NCBI GenBank assembly: GCA_035534835.1
Contig: DATLRE010000180.1
Span: 1-64,000 of the forward strand
DNA: 64,000 nucleotides
Direction of reading: 5' to 3'
From: Bog-756 sp035534835
GTDB taxonomy: Bacteria; Actinomycetota; Acidimicrobiia; Acidimicrobiales; RAAP-2
The translations under genes were made by a program, and so were the position numbers. Positions 51,638-59,673 of this stretch are shown piece by piece (the first letter of the stretch is position 1; the number at the start of each line of letters is the position of its first letter). The notes under the pieces are model-generated. The model saw nothing but the letters and a program-made list of their open reading frames with translations, ran no database searches and was not told the DNA's origin.

Positions 51638-52618
51638 ATGCCTACCGTCGAGACCGTCCGAGGGCCCGTCGACACCGCCGACCTGGGCCGGACCTACATG
51701 CACGAGCACGTCTTCGTGCTGTCGCCGGACGTCCAGCAGAACTACCCCGACGAATGGGGCGACGAGGGGGCCCGGGTCGACGACGCCGTCGCCAAGCTGT
51801 CGGCCCTGGCGTCGGTCGGGGTCCGGACCATCGTCGACCCGACGGTCATCGGCCTGGGCCGCTACATTCCCCGGATCCAGGCGGTGGCCGAGCGTGTGCC
51901 CGACCTGAACATCGTCGTGGCGACCGGCTGCTACACGTACCACGACGTCCCGTTCTTCTTCCACCACCGCACGCCGGACGTCCGCGCCCTCCTCGGCAGG
52001 GACGAACCCGAGGTGATGGTGCCGATGTTCGTGGGGGACATCACCGAGGGCATCGCCGGTACCGGGGTGCGGGCCGGCATGCTGAAGTGCGCCATCGACG
52101 AGCCGGGCCTCACCCCGGGTGTCGAGCGGGTGATGCGGGCGGTGGCGAGGACCCACCTGGCCGCCGGATGCCCGATCACCGTCCACACGCACCCGGGCAC
52201 GCGCCAGGGCCTCGTGGTCCAGCGGGTGATGGCCGAGGAGGGGGTCGACCCCGGCGCCGTCGTGCTCGGGCACAGCGGGGACTCGGACGACGTCGACCAC
52301 CTGTCGGCACTGGCCGAGGCCGGCTTCTGGCTCGGCATGGACCGGTTCGGCATCAACCTCGAGACGACGTTCGAGGCCCGGGCCGACACGGTCGTCGAGC
52401 TGTGCCGCCGGGGCTTCGCCGAACGGATGGTGCTGTCCCACGACGCCGCCTGCTACATCGACTGGATCGACCCCGACGCGCTCGCGTTCCTTCCGCAGTG
52501 GCACTACCTGCACATCGAGCAGGACGTGCTGCCGTACCTGCGCGAACACGGGGTGACCGAAGCGCAGGTCACCACCATGCTGGTGGCCAACCCGAGGCGG
52601 GTCCTCGAGGGCGGCTGA
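51638..52618 (+). CDS. Phosphotriesterase-like lactonase (operon gene 6)
   Basis: A 326-residue amidohydrolase of the phosphotriesterase family. Metal site: MHEHVFVL near the N-terminus (H-x-H), the bridging Lys in AGMLKCAIDEPGLTP, His residues in ITVHTHPGTRQG and VVLGHSGDSDDVDHL, and the final Asp in MVLSHDAACYIDWI. Family members mostly hydrolyse lactones, with side activity on phosphotriesters. In this operon a lactone or ester intermediate is plausible. A TACCAT at 51579 may give it its own promoter. ATG 51638 has GAGGAGG upstream. Confidence 0.87.
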   Translation: MPTVETVRGPVDTADLGRTYMHEHVFVLSPDVQQNYPDEWGDEGARVDDAVAKLSALASVGVRTIVDPTVIGLGRYIPRIQAVAERVPDLNIVVATGCYTYHDVPFFFHHRTPDVRALLGRDEPEVMVPMFVGDITEGIAGTGVRAGMLKCAIDEPGLTPGVERVMRAVARTHLAAGCPITVHTHPGTRQGLVVQRVMAEEGVDPGAVVLGHSGDSDDVDHLSALAEAGFWLGMDRFGINLETTFEARADTVVELCRRGFAERMVLSHDAACYIDWIDPDALAFLPQWHYLHIEQDVLPYLREHGVTEAQVTTMLVANPRRVLEGG

Positions 52619-52628
52619 CCCGCGGGCC

Positions 52629-53933
52629 CTACCGGTGGAGGGTGGCGACGTCCCCGGTCGCCCCGCACGTGGTGGGGGCCGGACTACCGGCCAGACGGGC
52701 GTCCATCCACGCCACGATGGCCGGGGCGGCCACGAACACGACGGAGCCGTGAGTCGCCCCGGGCACGTGCAGGTACTGCACGGTGTCCCCGATCGGGCAC
52801 GCCTTGGTGGTCACGTACGCATCGGTCAGCGGCGGGGGCACCGTGGTGTCGGCCGTGCCCTGGACCACCAGCATCGGGACGTGCGTCGCCACGTCGCCCG
52901 GGTCGTTGGCCCGGGCGTGGGCGAGGACGACGGGGTCGGCCTCCGCCCCGGGAGCGAACACCTGCTGGGGCTTCAGGTGGTGGGCGGCGATGGCGGCGGC
53001 CACCTGGTCCGAGCAGCCACGGGTGACCTCGGTCGCCGCGAACTGCGCCCCGGCGGGTGTGAACACCGAACGGACGGGAAGGTCGCGGTAGGTCTGCGTC
53101 CAGGCCCACGAGGTCGGGATGCTGTACGGGAGGAACTGGCTGCCCGCCGGTGTCCCGACGATGGCGATGAGCGTGCTGAGCCCGGTGGCGGGTGCGGCGG
53201 CGACGACGCCGACCACGTGGAGGTCGGGAGCGTAGGTCGGGGCCATCTCGCCGGCGAAGAGTGCGGCGTGGCCGCCCTGGGAGTGGCCGTAGATGATCAC
53301 GTCCTGCCCGGTGCGGAGTCCCGTCAGGTGGGAGGTCGCCCGGGCGGCGTCCAGCACCGACCGGCCCTCACTGGCCCCGAGCAGGTACGGGTGCACCCCG
53401 TCGGACACGCCGAGCCCCTGGTAGTCGGCGGCCGACACCACGTAGCCGGCACGCAGGTAACGGTCGAGGGCGGGCAGCAGGTAGGGGCCGCCGCCGGTGT
53501 CGCGGAAGAGCGACGGGCCGCACGGCGCGGCGAAGCCCGAGGTGCCGTGGGCCCAGGCGATCACCGGCCGACCGCCCGCCGGCCCCGGACCGGCCGGTGC
53601 GATGACGTATCCGGACTCGGCGACGTCGGCGCCGTAGATGGTGGTCGAGTGGTACAGGATCCGCCACACCGTGGCGCCCTCCGGGACCCCGGGCACGCCG
53701 GATACCCGCACCGACCGGATCAGGGTGCCCGGTGCGGCGGGGGGCAGCGGGGACGGCGGCGTGTAGAAGGCGGACGACGGCGAGGACGCGGCGGACGAGG
53801 CCGCCGTCGTGGCCGGCCCCGCCGCACCCGACGAGGTGCAGGCCGCGGTACCGGACGCCAGGGCCAGTGCCAGCAGCACCGCCGCGGTCCGGTGCGGGCG
53901 CAACGCTCCGGGCCGGATGGTTCGCTGTCGCAT
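52629..53933 (-). CDS. Secreted LIP-family lipase lipoprotein
   Basis: A 434-residue secreted hydrolase of the secretory lipase (LIP, PF03583) family. The N-terminus has a basic stretch and LLALALASGTAACTSS with a lipobox-like A-A-C. The core contains AWAHGTSGFAAPCGPSL, SAADYQGLGVSDGVHPYLLG, the nucleophile elbow IYGHSQGGHAALFAGE, and VVQGTADTTVPPPLTDAYV near the acid and a late H in VPGATHGSVVF. It is probably anchored outside the membrane and cleaves esters or lipids. ATG 53933 has GGGGGAGAC upstream. The -10 candidate TAGCGT (53985-53980) lies between the arms of a long inverted repeat. Confidence 0.85.
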   Translation of the reverse strand: MRQRTIRPGALRPHRTAAVLLALALASGTAACTSSGAAGPATTAASSAASSPSSAFYTPPSPLPPAAPGTLIRSVRVSGVPGVPEGATVWRILYHSTTIYGADVAESGYVIAPAGPGPAGGRPVIAWAHGTSGFAAPCGPSLFRDTGGGPYLLPALDRYLRAGYVVSAADYQGLGVSDGVHPYLLGASEGRSVLDAARATSHLTGLRTGQDVIIYGHSQGGHAALFAGEMAPTYAPDLHVVGVVAAAPATGLSTLIAIVGTPAGSQFLPYSIPTSWAWTQTYRDLPVRSVFTPAGAQFAATEVTRGCSDQVAAAIAAHHLKPQQVFAPGAEADPVVLAHARANDPGDVATHVPMLVVQGTADTTVPPPLTDAYVTTKACPIGDTVQYLHVPGATHGSVVFVAAPAIVAWMDARLAGSPAPTTCGATGDVATLHR

Positions 53934-53947
53934 GTCTCCCCCCTGAC

Positions 53948-54036
53948 CGGCGTCGGTTGATTCCCCGGACGCGGGGCCGACGCTACCGCAGGCCCGCACC
54001 GGACCTCGGCACCGACCGGGGAATCAACCGGCGCCG
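53948..54036. repeat. 21-bp inverted repeat flanking the lipase promoter
   Basis: CGGCGTCGGTTGATTCCCCG plus G at 53948-53968 and its reverse complement at 54016-54036 match at 20 of 21 positions, with 47 bp between. The right arm covers the last codons and stop of the downstream-strand hydrolase gene, and the left arm lies in the lipase leader. The lipase -10 candidate is in between. A paired operator, a large bidirectional stem-loop, or a mobile-element remnant are all possible. Confidence 0.8.
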
Positions 54037-54890
54037 AGGAGCCGGCCCTGGCGGGCGGCCAGCTCGGGGAGCACGGCGGCGGGCAGGTCGTGACCCATGC
54101 CCTCGACCACCCACAGCTCGGCGCCCGGCACGGCCGCGGCCGTGGCCTCGCCCCCGGGCAGGGTGACCAGGGGGTCCTCGGCCCCGTGCACCACCAGCGT
54201 GGGGACGCCCACCTCCCGGAGCCCCCCGGTCCGGTCGGGAGAGGCCAGGATGGCGGCCAGCTGCCGGGCGGTGCCCTCGGGGTGGTAGCCGCGGTCGTAG
54301 TGGAGAGCGGCCCGTTCCCGGTGCCCGGCCTCGTCGAAGGGGAAGCCCGGCGACCCGATGATCCGGGAGCCGGCCACCGACTGCTCGATGGCGGCGTCCC
54401 GACCCTCCGCCGGCGGGACGAGGAGGGCGGCCGACGCCTCGGGCGTCGGTGACCCCACCGCCGGGCTCGGGGTCGACATGATCGAGGTCAGCGTGACCGA
54501 CCGGTGCGGGTGGTCGATGACGAACTGCTGGGCGATCATGCCGCCCATCGACACGCCGAGGATGTGGGCCCGGTCGATCCCGAGGGCGTCGAGCAGGCCG
54601 GCGGCGTCCGCGGCCATGTCGGCGATCCGGTAGGGCACGGGGACCGTCGGGTCGCCGAGCAGTGCGCCGAGGTCGGGGGTCCCGGCGTCGTCGAGCCAGG
54701 TCGACTCGCCCTGGTCCCGGTTGTCGAAGGTGACGACGTGGAAGCCCTGCGCCACGAACCCGTCGAGGAAGCCGGGGGGCCAGTCGGTCATCTGGGCGCC
54801 CAGACCGTGGATGGCGAGCAGGGTGGGCGATGCCGGGTCGCCACGGGTCTCGTAGGTGACGTCGATCCCGTTGGCTGCGGTTCGGGGCAT
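54024..54890 (-). CDS. Alpha/beta hydrolase
   Basis: A 288-residue alpha/beta hydrolase: TLLAIHGLGAQMTDWPPGFL (oxyanion), TFDNRDQGESTWLDDAG, nucleophile elbow HILGVSMGGMIAQQFV, acid in LVVHGAEDPLVTLPGG and catalytic His in GMGHDLPAAVLPE. D-N-R-D-x-G-x-S is typical of the aclacinomycin methylesterase/RdmC-like and related esterases. ATG 54890 follows GAGGAG; the frame is open further upstream without homology. The substrate is unknown. Its last codons form one arm of the inverted repeat at 53948-54036. Confidence 0.87.
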   Translation of the reverse strand: MPRTAANGIDVTYETRGDPASPTLLAIHGLGAQMTDWPPGFLDGFVAQGFHVVTFDNRDQGESTWLDDAGTPDLGALLGDPTVPVPYRIADMAADAAGLLDALGIDRAHILGVSMGGMIAQQFVIDHPHRSVTLTSIMSTPSPAVGSPTPEASAALLVPPAEGRDAAIEQSVAGSRIIGSPGFPFDEAGHRERAALHYDRGYHPEGTARQLAAILASPDRTGGLREVGVPTLVVHGAEDPLVTLPGGEATAAAVPGAELWVVEGMGHDLPAAVLPELAARQGRLLGAG

Positions 54891-55004
54891 GGGCACTCCT
54901 CGGTGGCGGAGACCGGGCACCCGCCCGGTCGGTCCGGGCGCGACGTTAGCGGCACGACCGGGGCTCCTCCCGGACTCCCCTCCGGGTCTGGAAGACTCGT
55001 CGCC

Positions 55005-55457
55005 ATGTACATCTCGGCCAAGGTCGACTACGCCGTCCGGGCGCTGTGCACACTCGCTGCCTCCGACGGTCCGCTGACCGCGGAGTCGCTCGCCCAGTCC
55101 CAGGGCCTGCCGGCCAAGTTCCTGGAGAGCATCCTCAACGACATGCGCCGTGCCGGCCTCCTGACGAGCCAGCGGGGTCCCGACGGGGGGTATCGCCTGG
55201 CCAGGCCGGCGGCCGAGATCACGGTCGCCGACGTCATCCGGCCGCTCGACGGACCGCTCGCCGAGATCCGCGGGCTCCGCCCCGAGGCGGCCAACTATGC
55301 CGGGGCGGCCGAGCACCTGCAGGCCGTGTGGGTGGCGGTACGGGCGAGCCTGCGCTCGGTGCTCGACGAGGTCACGATCGCCGGCATCGTCTCGGGCGAC
55401 CTGCCCGAGTCGGTGACGCGCTTCACGACCGACCCGGAAGCCTGGCGCTCGCGCTGA
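55005..55457 (+). CDS. Rrf2 family transcriptional regulator
   Basis: A 150-residue Rrf2-type winged-helix regulator: MYISAKVDYAVRALCTLAAS, AESLAQSQGLPAKFLESILN and DMRRAGLLTSQRGPDGGYRL with the conserved Pro-x-Gly-Gly-Tyr wing. The three Cys residues that hold an Fe-S cluster in IscR and NsrR are absent (only one Cys, in the first helix), so it is of the CymR-like cluster-free kind. It stands directly upstream of a TauE/SafE exporter gene with a palindromic promoter between, so sulfur-linked control of the exporter is likely but inferred. Confidence 0.87.
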   Translation: MYISAKVDYAVRALCTLAASDGPLTAESLAQSQGLPAKFLESILNDMRRAGLLTSQRGPDGGYRLARPAAEITVADVIRPLDGPLAEIRGLRPEAANYAGAAEHLQAVWVAVRASLRSVLDEVTIAGIVSGDLPESVTRFTTDPEAWRSR

Positions 55458-55506
55458 CCGCTCCGGTCGCCGTCTGTGGGTGCGATGCCCGGTTCCATCC
55501 CGCCAC

Positions 55507-55545
55507 TTGACCTTCTGATCCCACTAATCCTATGGTATCGATAGG
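55507..55545 (+). promoter_or_regulatory. Promoter with Rrf2-type palindrome before the exporter gene
   Basis: TTGACC (55507-55512) and TATGGT (55531-55536) are 18 nt apart. Overlapping the -10 is CCTAT-N7-ATAGG (55529-55545), extended by AAT/AAAT on the flanks to a near-perfect 24-bp dyad. A GGGGAGGGG ribosome-binding site follows before ATG 55567. A repressor bound here would block the -10. The adjacent Rrf2 protein is the natural candidate. Confidence 0.6.
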
Positions 55546-55566
55546 AAATACGGGGAGGGGTCCGGT

Positions 55567-56541
55567 ATGCACATCGATCCGTACATCGTGATGGGGAGCG
55601 CCGCCGTGGGCTTCCTGGTGGGGCTCACCGGCGCCGGGGGCGGCGCCCTGATGACCCCCATGCTGATCCTGCTGTTCGGCATCCGGCCGTCGACGGCCAT
55701 CTCCAGCGACCTGGTCGCCGCGGTCTTCATGCGCCCGATCGGTGCCGGTGTGCACATCGCCAGCCGCACGGTCAACTTCCGCCTCGTGGGGTGGATGGTG
55801 CTCGGATCGGTGCCGATGGCCTTCGCCGGCGCCTACCTCCTCCACCTGATGGGGCACGCCACGGCGTCGGAGGCGACCATCGAGAAGGCACTGGGAGCCG
55901 CACTGCTGGTCGGGGCCGCCGCCATGGTGCTCCGCTACGCGCTCGACCGACGGGGTGGACACGAGCGCGTCGGCATCGTGCACGGCGTCGCGGTCCGTCC
56001 GGTCCCGACCGTCGCCATCGGGATGGCCGGCGGCCTGATCGTCGGCCTCACGTCGGTCGGATCCGGCTCCTTGATGATCGTGCTCCTCCTCTTCCTCTAC
56101 CCGGTCCTGGGTGCCGGTCAGCTGGTGGGCACCGACCTGACCCAGGCGGTGCCGCTGACGATCGCGGCGGCACTCGGCGCCCTGGCGTTCGGCCACGTGG
56201 AACTCCCCGTGACCGGATCGATCATCGTGGGCAGCGTGCCCGCCGTGCTCGTGGGGGCGCTGCTGTCGTCCCGGGCGCCCGACCGGTACATCCGTCCGGC
56301 CATCACCTTCGTGATCTTCGCCTCGGGGCTCAAGTACGTCGGCGTCGGTGCGACGCCGCTCGGTTGGGTGCTGTGCGCCGTACTGCTCGGCACCGCCGTC
56401 GGCTACCTCGCCTACGTGCGGCCCCGGCGGTCCCGTCCCGAGCCGTCCGAGGCCGGGGGTGCGCACGCCACGACGGGGCACGAGGTGCACCGGGGTCGAT
56501 CGACGGTGTACGTCGACGTCGAGCCTGCCGTCCTGGAGTAG
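55567..56541 (+). CDS. TauE/SafE family sulfite/organosulfonate exporter
   Basis: A 324-residue polytopic protein: GFLVGLTGAGGGALMTPMLI in helix 1 with TAISSDLVAAVFMRPIGAGV after it, the repeated second-half GGLIVGLTSVGSGSLMIVLL and QLVGTDLTQAVPLTIAAALG. The two homologous halves and the D-L-x-x-A-V-P block are classic for TauE/SafE. A hydrophilic His-containing tail follows. The Rrf2 regulator and dyad upstream make sulfite or sulfide detoxification the best guess. Confidence 0.87.
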   Translation: MHIDPYIVMGSAAVGFLVGLTGAGGGALMTPMLILLFGIRPSTAISSDLVAAVFMRPIGAGVHIASRTVNFRLVGWMVLGSVPMAFAGAYLLHLMGHATASEATIEKALGAALLVGAAAMVLRYALDRRGGHERVGIVHGVAVRPVPTVAIGMAGGLIVGLTSVGSGSLMIVLLLFLYPVLGAGQLVGTDLTQAVPLTIAAALGALAFGHVELPVTGSIIVGSVPAVLVGALLSSRAPDRYIRPAITFVIFASGLKYVGVGATPLGWVLCAVLLGTAVGYLAYVRPRRSRPEPSEAGGAHATTGHEVHRGRSTVYVDVEPAVLE

Positions 56542-56595
56542 ACGTCCGGCACCGTCGGGGGTCGGCCGCGCCGCCGACGGCCCCAGGGGACCGGC

Positions 56596-56976
56596 TCATC
56601 CCGGCGCCTCGGTCACCTCCGCGAAGAAGCCGAGGCTGTGGGCATCGCGGACGAAGCGGTTCGCCAGCTGACGGGACACGCCGAAGATGTCGGCGATCTC
56701 GGTGATGGTCATGCCTTCCGCGAGGGCGGCCGCCACCACGGCCGCCCGGATCTCGCGCCGGCTCGTCTCGAAGTCGTCCATGATCCGGGTCAGATCCCGC
56801 CGGCGGTCGGCCGAGCGGGTCGCCTTCACGGACTCCGACAGGGAGGCCCCGGCGCGCAGGCGCCCGATGTCCTCGCTGTTCCATGCCTGCTGTGCCTCGA
56901 GTCGCGTCCTCAGCCGTCCGGTGGCCGCCGAGTAGCGCTCGATGTACTCGATCACCCGCTCGATCGCCGGATCCAT
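56596..56976 (-). CDS. Small helix-turn-helix protein
   Basis: A 126-residue protein. Residues 1-80 are helical and charged (RVIEYIERYSAATGRLRTRL). The C-terminal part reads LAEGMTITEIADIFGVSRQL, a sigma-70 region 4/HTH-23-like recognition motif, and ends ANRFVRDAHSLGFFAEV. It could be a DNA-binding regulator. TAGGCT ends 7 nt before the ATG (leaderless). It is convergent with the exporter gene. No family name is claimed. Confidence 0.65.
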   Translation of the reverse strand: MDPAIERVIEYIERYSAATGRLRTRLEAQQAWNSEDIGRLRAGASLSESVKATRSADRRRDLTRIMDDFETSRREIRAAVVAAALAEGMTITEIADIFGVSRQLANRFVRDAHSLGFFAEVTEAPG

Positions 56977-57092
56977 GGAGGGGAGCCTACGGGCTGGTCC
57001 CGATCATTTCCCGGCGAACACGGTGGGAAAAGTCGACGGCCGCCGGCGGTGCCACGGCGTCCGACCTCCGGCCTCCGGCGGCGGCGCGGCCC

Positions 57093-57452
57093 TCAGTGGT
57101 CCGCGACGGCGATGCAGAACTCGTTGCCTTCCGGGTCGGCCATGACCCGCCACGTGAACCCGCCCATGTCGTGCGACTCCACCAGCGAGCCCCCGAGCTC
57201 CTCGATGCGGGCCTGCGCGGCGTCCAGGTCGTCGACACCGGTATCGAGGTGCACGCGGTTGCGTCCGACCTTGAGCTCCTGGACCTTCTGGAGGGCGACC
57301 GACACGCCGCCCGGTTGCTGGGGCCGGAGCCATACGAAGAAGCCGGGGATGGTGCGGGCCGGATCGACGCCGAGGACGTCGGACCAGAACGCCTGCTCCC
57401 GTTCGAGGTCCACCACGTTGATCACCACGGATCCCACGGTGCACAGTGCCAT
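57093..57452 (-). CDS. VOC (glyoxalase/bleomycin-resistance) family protein
   Basis: A 119-residue vicinal-oxygen-chelate protein: two beta-alpha-beta-beta-beta modules with VVINVVDLEREQAFWSDVLG at the start, the metal-type His in GRNRVHLDTGVDDLDAA and the end FTWRVMADPEGNEFCIAV. D-P-E-G-N-E-F-C-I is a common signature of the family. ATG 57452 is used because GAGGAGG lies 7 nt upstream; GTG 57458 would be too close to it. The substrate is unknown. A TTTCCC...GGGAAA pair (56-57.03 kb side) beyond the stop may act as a weak terminator. Confidence 0.8.
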   Translation of the reverse strand: MALCTVGSVVINVVDLEREQAFWSDVLGVDPARTIPGFFVWLRPQQPGGVSVALQKVQELKVGRNRVHLDTGVDDLDAAQARIEELGGSLVESHDMGGFTWRVMADPEGNEFCIAVADH

Positions 57453-57635
57453 CGTCACGCCTCCTCGATCCCTCGCATCCGTCGACCGGCCCCATCGTTG
57501 CGCAGATCGGCGGTCGCCGTCGGCTCGGCCGGCGGTCCGGCGGTCCGGCGGACGACGGAACGCGCCTACCGGGACGTTGCATCGTCCCGACGACGAGATC
57601 GGGGACGTCGCCGGGGGAGGAGCGACGCGTGCCTC

Positions 57636-58103
57636 CTACGAGGGGCCACCGCCCACGACGGCAGCCAACGAGTCCAGGAGGGACCGGGTGCCCGCTTCCC
57701 GCTGGGCCGGGGTGTCGAGGCCGTCGAGGAACACACCCTGTTCCGTGAGCACGAGGCGCGTCGACGCCCCTTCGCCGCGGAACTCGATGGTGGCGACGGA
57801 GACGGAGATCCGGGACCCGTCGGCATACATCTCGTACGTGTAGACGATGCGCCGCTCGGGGACGATGTCGTGGTAGCGGGATTCGTAGGTGTAGACGGGC
57901 CCGCCCGGAGGCCCGCCGCGGTGGACTTCGCTACCCCCGACGCGGAAGTCGAGTTCGTATCCGGCGCCGAGGGCGTCGGAGGATCCGGCGAACCAGCGGG
58001 CCTTGACCGCGGGGTCCGTCCACGCCCGGAAGACGGACGCGACCGGGACGTCGTAGGTCCGCTCGATGGCGAACGTCTCGTGGACGACGGTGGGCGGGGT
58101 CAT
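57636..58103 (-). CDS. SRPBCC/AHSA1-domain protein
   Basis: A 155-residue START-like protein with the AHSA1 pattern ERTYDVPVASVFRAWTDPAV, KARWFAGSSDALGAGYELDF and RVGGSEVHRGGPP, ending LTEQGVFLDGLDTPAQREAG. Such proteins bind hydrophobic ligands in a cavity and are often cotranscribed with ArsR regulators. Here the ATG overlaps the arsR stop by 4 nt (ATGA). The ligand is unknown. Confidence 0.87.
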   Translation of the reverse strand: MTPPTVVHETFAIERTYDVPVASVFRAWTDPAVKARWFAGSSDALGAGYELDFRVGGSEVHRGGPPGGPVYTYESRYHDIVPERRIVYTYEMYADGSRISVSVATIEFRGEGASTRLVLTEQGVFLDGLDTPAQREAGTRSLLDSLAAVVGGGPS

Positions 58104-58444
58104 GGTTCCTCCTCGGTGGTGGTCGCTTCGACGAGGACGTCGCCCAGCCGGTCCAGGCGGGACTCCCAACCCTGGCGCCGATCGGCGATCCACCGCTCGG
58201 CGGCGGCCATCGCCGCACCGTCGATCCGGCACATGCGCTTCCTCCCGACCTTCTCGGTCGTCACCACGCCACACGCCTCGAGGACCTGGACGTGCTGGAC
58301 GACGGCGGCGAGGGACATGGCGAGGGGTTCCGCCAGTTCGCTGACCGAGGCGGGCCCCCGGGTGAGCCGCTCCACCATGGTGCGCCTGCTCTTGTCGGCC
58401 AGTGCCTGGAAGGTGCGGTCCAGGTCGATCATTTGATCAAGCAT
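58100..58444 (-). CDS. ArsR family regulator
   Basis: A 114-residue ArsR-type winged helix: DLDRTFQALADKSRRTMVER at the start, SVSELAEPLAMSLAAVVQHV for the HTH, and VLEACGVVTTEKVGRKRMCR for the wing. The metal-binding Cys motif of ArsR/SmtB is missing, so it is of the metal-independent type commonly paired with SRPBCC proteins. The promoter -10 TATACT ends 7 nt before ATG 58444, so the mRNA is probably leaderless. A TCAAG-N6-CTTGA palindrome overlaps the start codon and suggests autorepression. Confidence 0.87.
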   Translation of the reverse strand: MLDQMIDLDRTFQALADKSRRTMVERLTRGPASVSELAEPLAMSLAAVVQHVQVLEACGVVTTEKVGRKRMCRIDGAAMAAAERWIADRRQGWESRLDRLGDVLVEATTTEEEP

Positions 58445-58481
58445 GTACTTGAGTATACGGCGTTCGCTGCATCATGGTCAA
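58437..58481 (-). promoter_or_regulatory. arsR promoter with palindrome over the start codon
   Basis: On the minus strand -35 TTGACC (58481-58476), 18 nt, -10 TATACT (58457-58452), then ATG at 58444. TCAAG-N6-CTTGA (58437-58452) spans the region between -10 and start codon, so a bound repressor would block initiation. This is the clearest sigma-70-type promoter in the window. Confidence 0.65.
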
Positions 58482-58582
58482 GTGACTGCTTGGGTGATCG
58501 GGCTCCGGCGCGGCCCTTCAGGCCGGGCACCGCGTGCAGCGCACCGCCCCGGTCGACCGGGGCCCGCTCCGGACATGGATGT

Positions 58583-58614
58583 GCCCCTGGCCTGCGGGAA
58601 AACAGGCCAGGGGC
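58583..58614 (-). terminator. Terminator hairpin after ssrA
   Basis: GCCCCTGGCCTG, an 8-nt loop (CGGGAAAA as read on the plus strand) and CAGGCCAGGGGC form a perfect 12-bp stem beginning 5 nt beyond the 3' end of the tmRNA. There is no long U-tract, as usual in high-GC actinomycetes. Confidence 0.75.
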
Positions 58615-58618
58615 AGCG

Positions 58619-58966
58619 TGGAGGTGGCGGGAATCGAACCCGCGTCCTCCGGCTTCTCAGTAGGTCTTCTCCGAGCGCAGCCGGCGGTGGATTGTCGGGA
58701 CCCGTCCCGCTACCGGCGACAGGTCGGGTCCGTATCCGACTGAATTGTCCCTGACGGCCCGTCGGCACAGTCGTTCAGGTGAGTCCCGCTAGATGGCGCC
58801 CGGCTCCGGCCCGCAGGACAGGGACCGGTCGGACGTCGCAGTTTCTAGGCTGCGAGCGCGAGCTGAGGCTCGGCGTTTGTTGTTGGTTCCGGCTCTTTAA
58901 CGTGGCTCCGGAGACCACGGCTCGCTTCTCCTACATCGACGACCGGAGTCGAAGCCTGTCACCCCC
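58619..58966 (-). ncRNA. ssrA: tmRNA (ssrA)
   Basis: A 348-nt transfer-messenger RNA that rescues stalled ribosomes with SmpB. The 5' end GGGGGTG pairs with 3' CACCTCC and contains the G3-U70 wobble that directs alanylation; discriminator A follows and CCA is not encoded. The 5' block GGCTTCGACTCC and the T-arm GGGTTCGATTCCC are conserved. The tag frame (58895-58845) reads EPEPTTNAEPQLALAA before TAG, ending in the LALAA degradation signal; the exact resume codon (GAG 58895 or one or two codons later) is not certain. It lies 123 bp beyond the end of smpB on the same strand. Confidence 0.95.
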
Positions 58967-59089
58967 TGGGGTACTTCCACGGACCGCACACAGCGTGCCG
59001 CCGGTTCCCATCCTACCGTCCCTCCGCATCCGCTCACCCCCGGGTGGGCGGAGGACCGCATCCGGGCGAACGCGGCTCCGTGCACGTGC

Positions 59090-59617
59090 CTAGGTGCGGC
59101 TCCGGGCGGCCGTCCGGGCCTCGCGTGCGGCGTCCCGCCCGGCGTCGCGGGCGGCGATGGCGTGCCGCTTGTCGTACTGCCGCCGTCCGCGGGCGAGGGC
59201 CAGCTCCACCTTGGCCCGGCCGTCCTTGAAGTAGATCTTCAGCGGCACCATGGTGAGCGAGTTCTGCTTGGACTTGCCCATCCATTCGTCGATCTGTCGG
59301 CGGTGCAGGAGGAGCTTGCGCCGGCGGTCCGGATCGTGGGCACCGAACCCGGTGGCCTGGGCATAGGGCGGGACGTGCACCCCGAACAGCCACATCTCGC
59401 CGTCGTCGATCCGGGCATAGGAGTCCTGGAGGGCGATCCGCCCCTCGCGCAGCGACTTCACCTCGGACCCCTGCAGTACGATCCCGCACTCGACCGTGTC
59501 GATGATCTCGTAGTCGTGGCGGGCCCGCCGGTTGGACGCCACGACCCGGTTCATCTCCTTGGGCGCCCCCGCGGCGCCACCGTGGGCGCCACCGCCCTTC
59601 TTCTTCGCCGCGGCCAT
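59090..59617 (-). CDS. smpB: SsrA-binding protein SmpB
   Basis: A 175-residue SmpB with RRARHDYEIIDTVECGIVLQ, GSEVKSLREGRIALQDSYAR, and KSKQNSLTMVPLKIYFKDGR; the basic C-terminal tail begins at ARGRRQYDKRHAIAARDAGR and is the part that enters the mRNA channel. The N-terminal 20 residues are an extra Lys/Gly-rich extension. It works with the adjacent tmRNA in trans-translation. TACCGT ends 8 nt before the ATG (leaderless). Confidence 0.96.
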   Translation of the reverse strand: MAAAKKKGGGAHGGAAGAPKEMNRVVASNRRARHDYEIIDTVECGIVLQGSEVKSLREGRIALQDSYARIDDGEMWLFGVHVPPYAQATGFGAHDPDRRRKLLLHRRQIDEWMGKSKQNSLTMVPLKIYFKDGRAKVELALARGRRQYDKRHAIAARDAGRDAAREARTAARSRT

Positions 59618-59673
59618 GTGCCCCGACGGTAGTCGCCCGGTCCGTGGCCGCGGTCCTCTAGCGTGGAGGGGCC

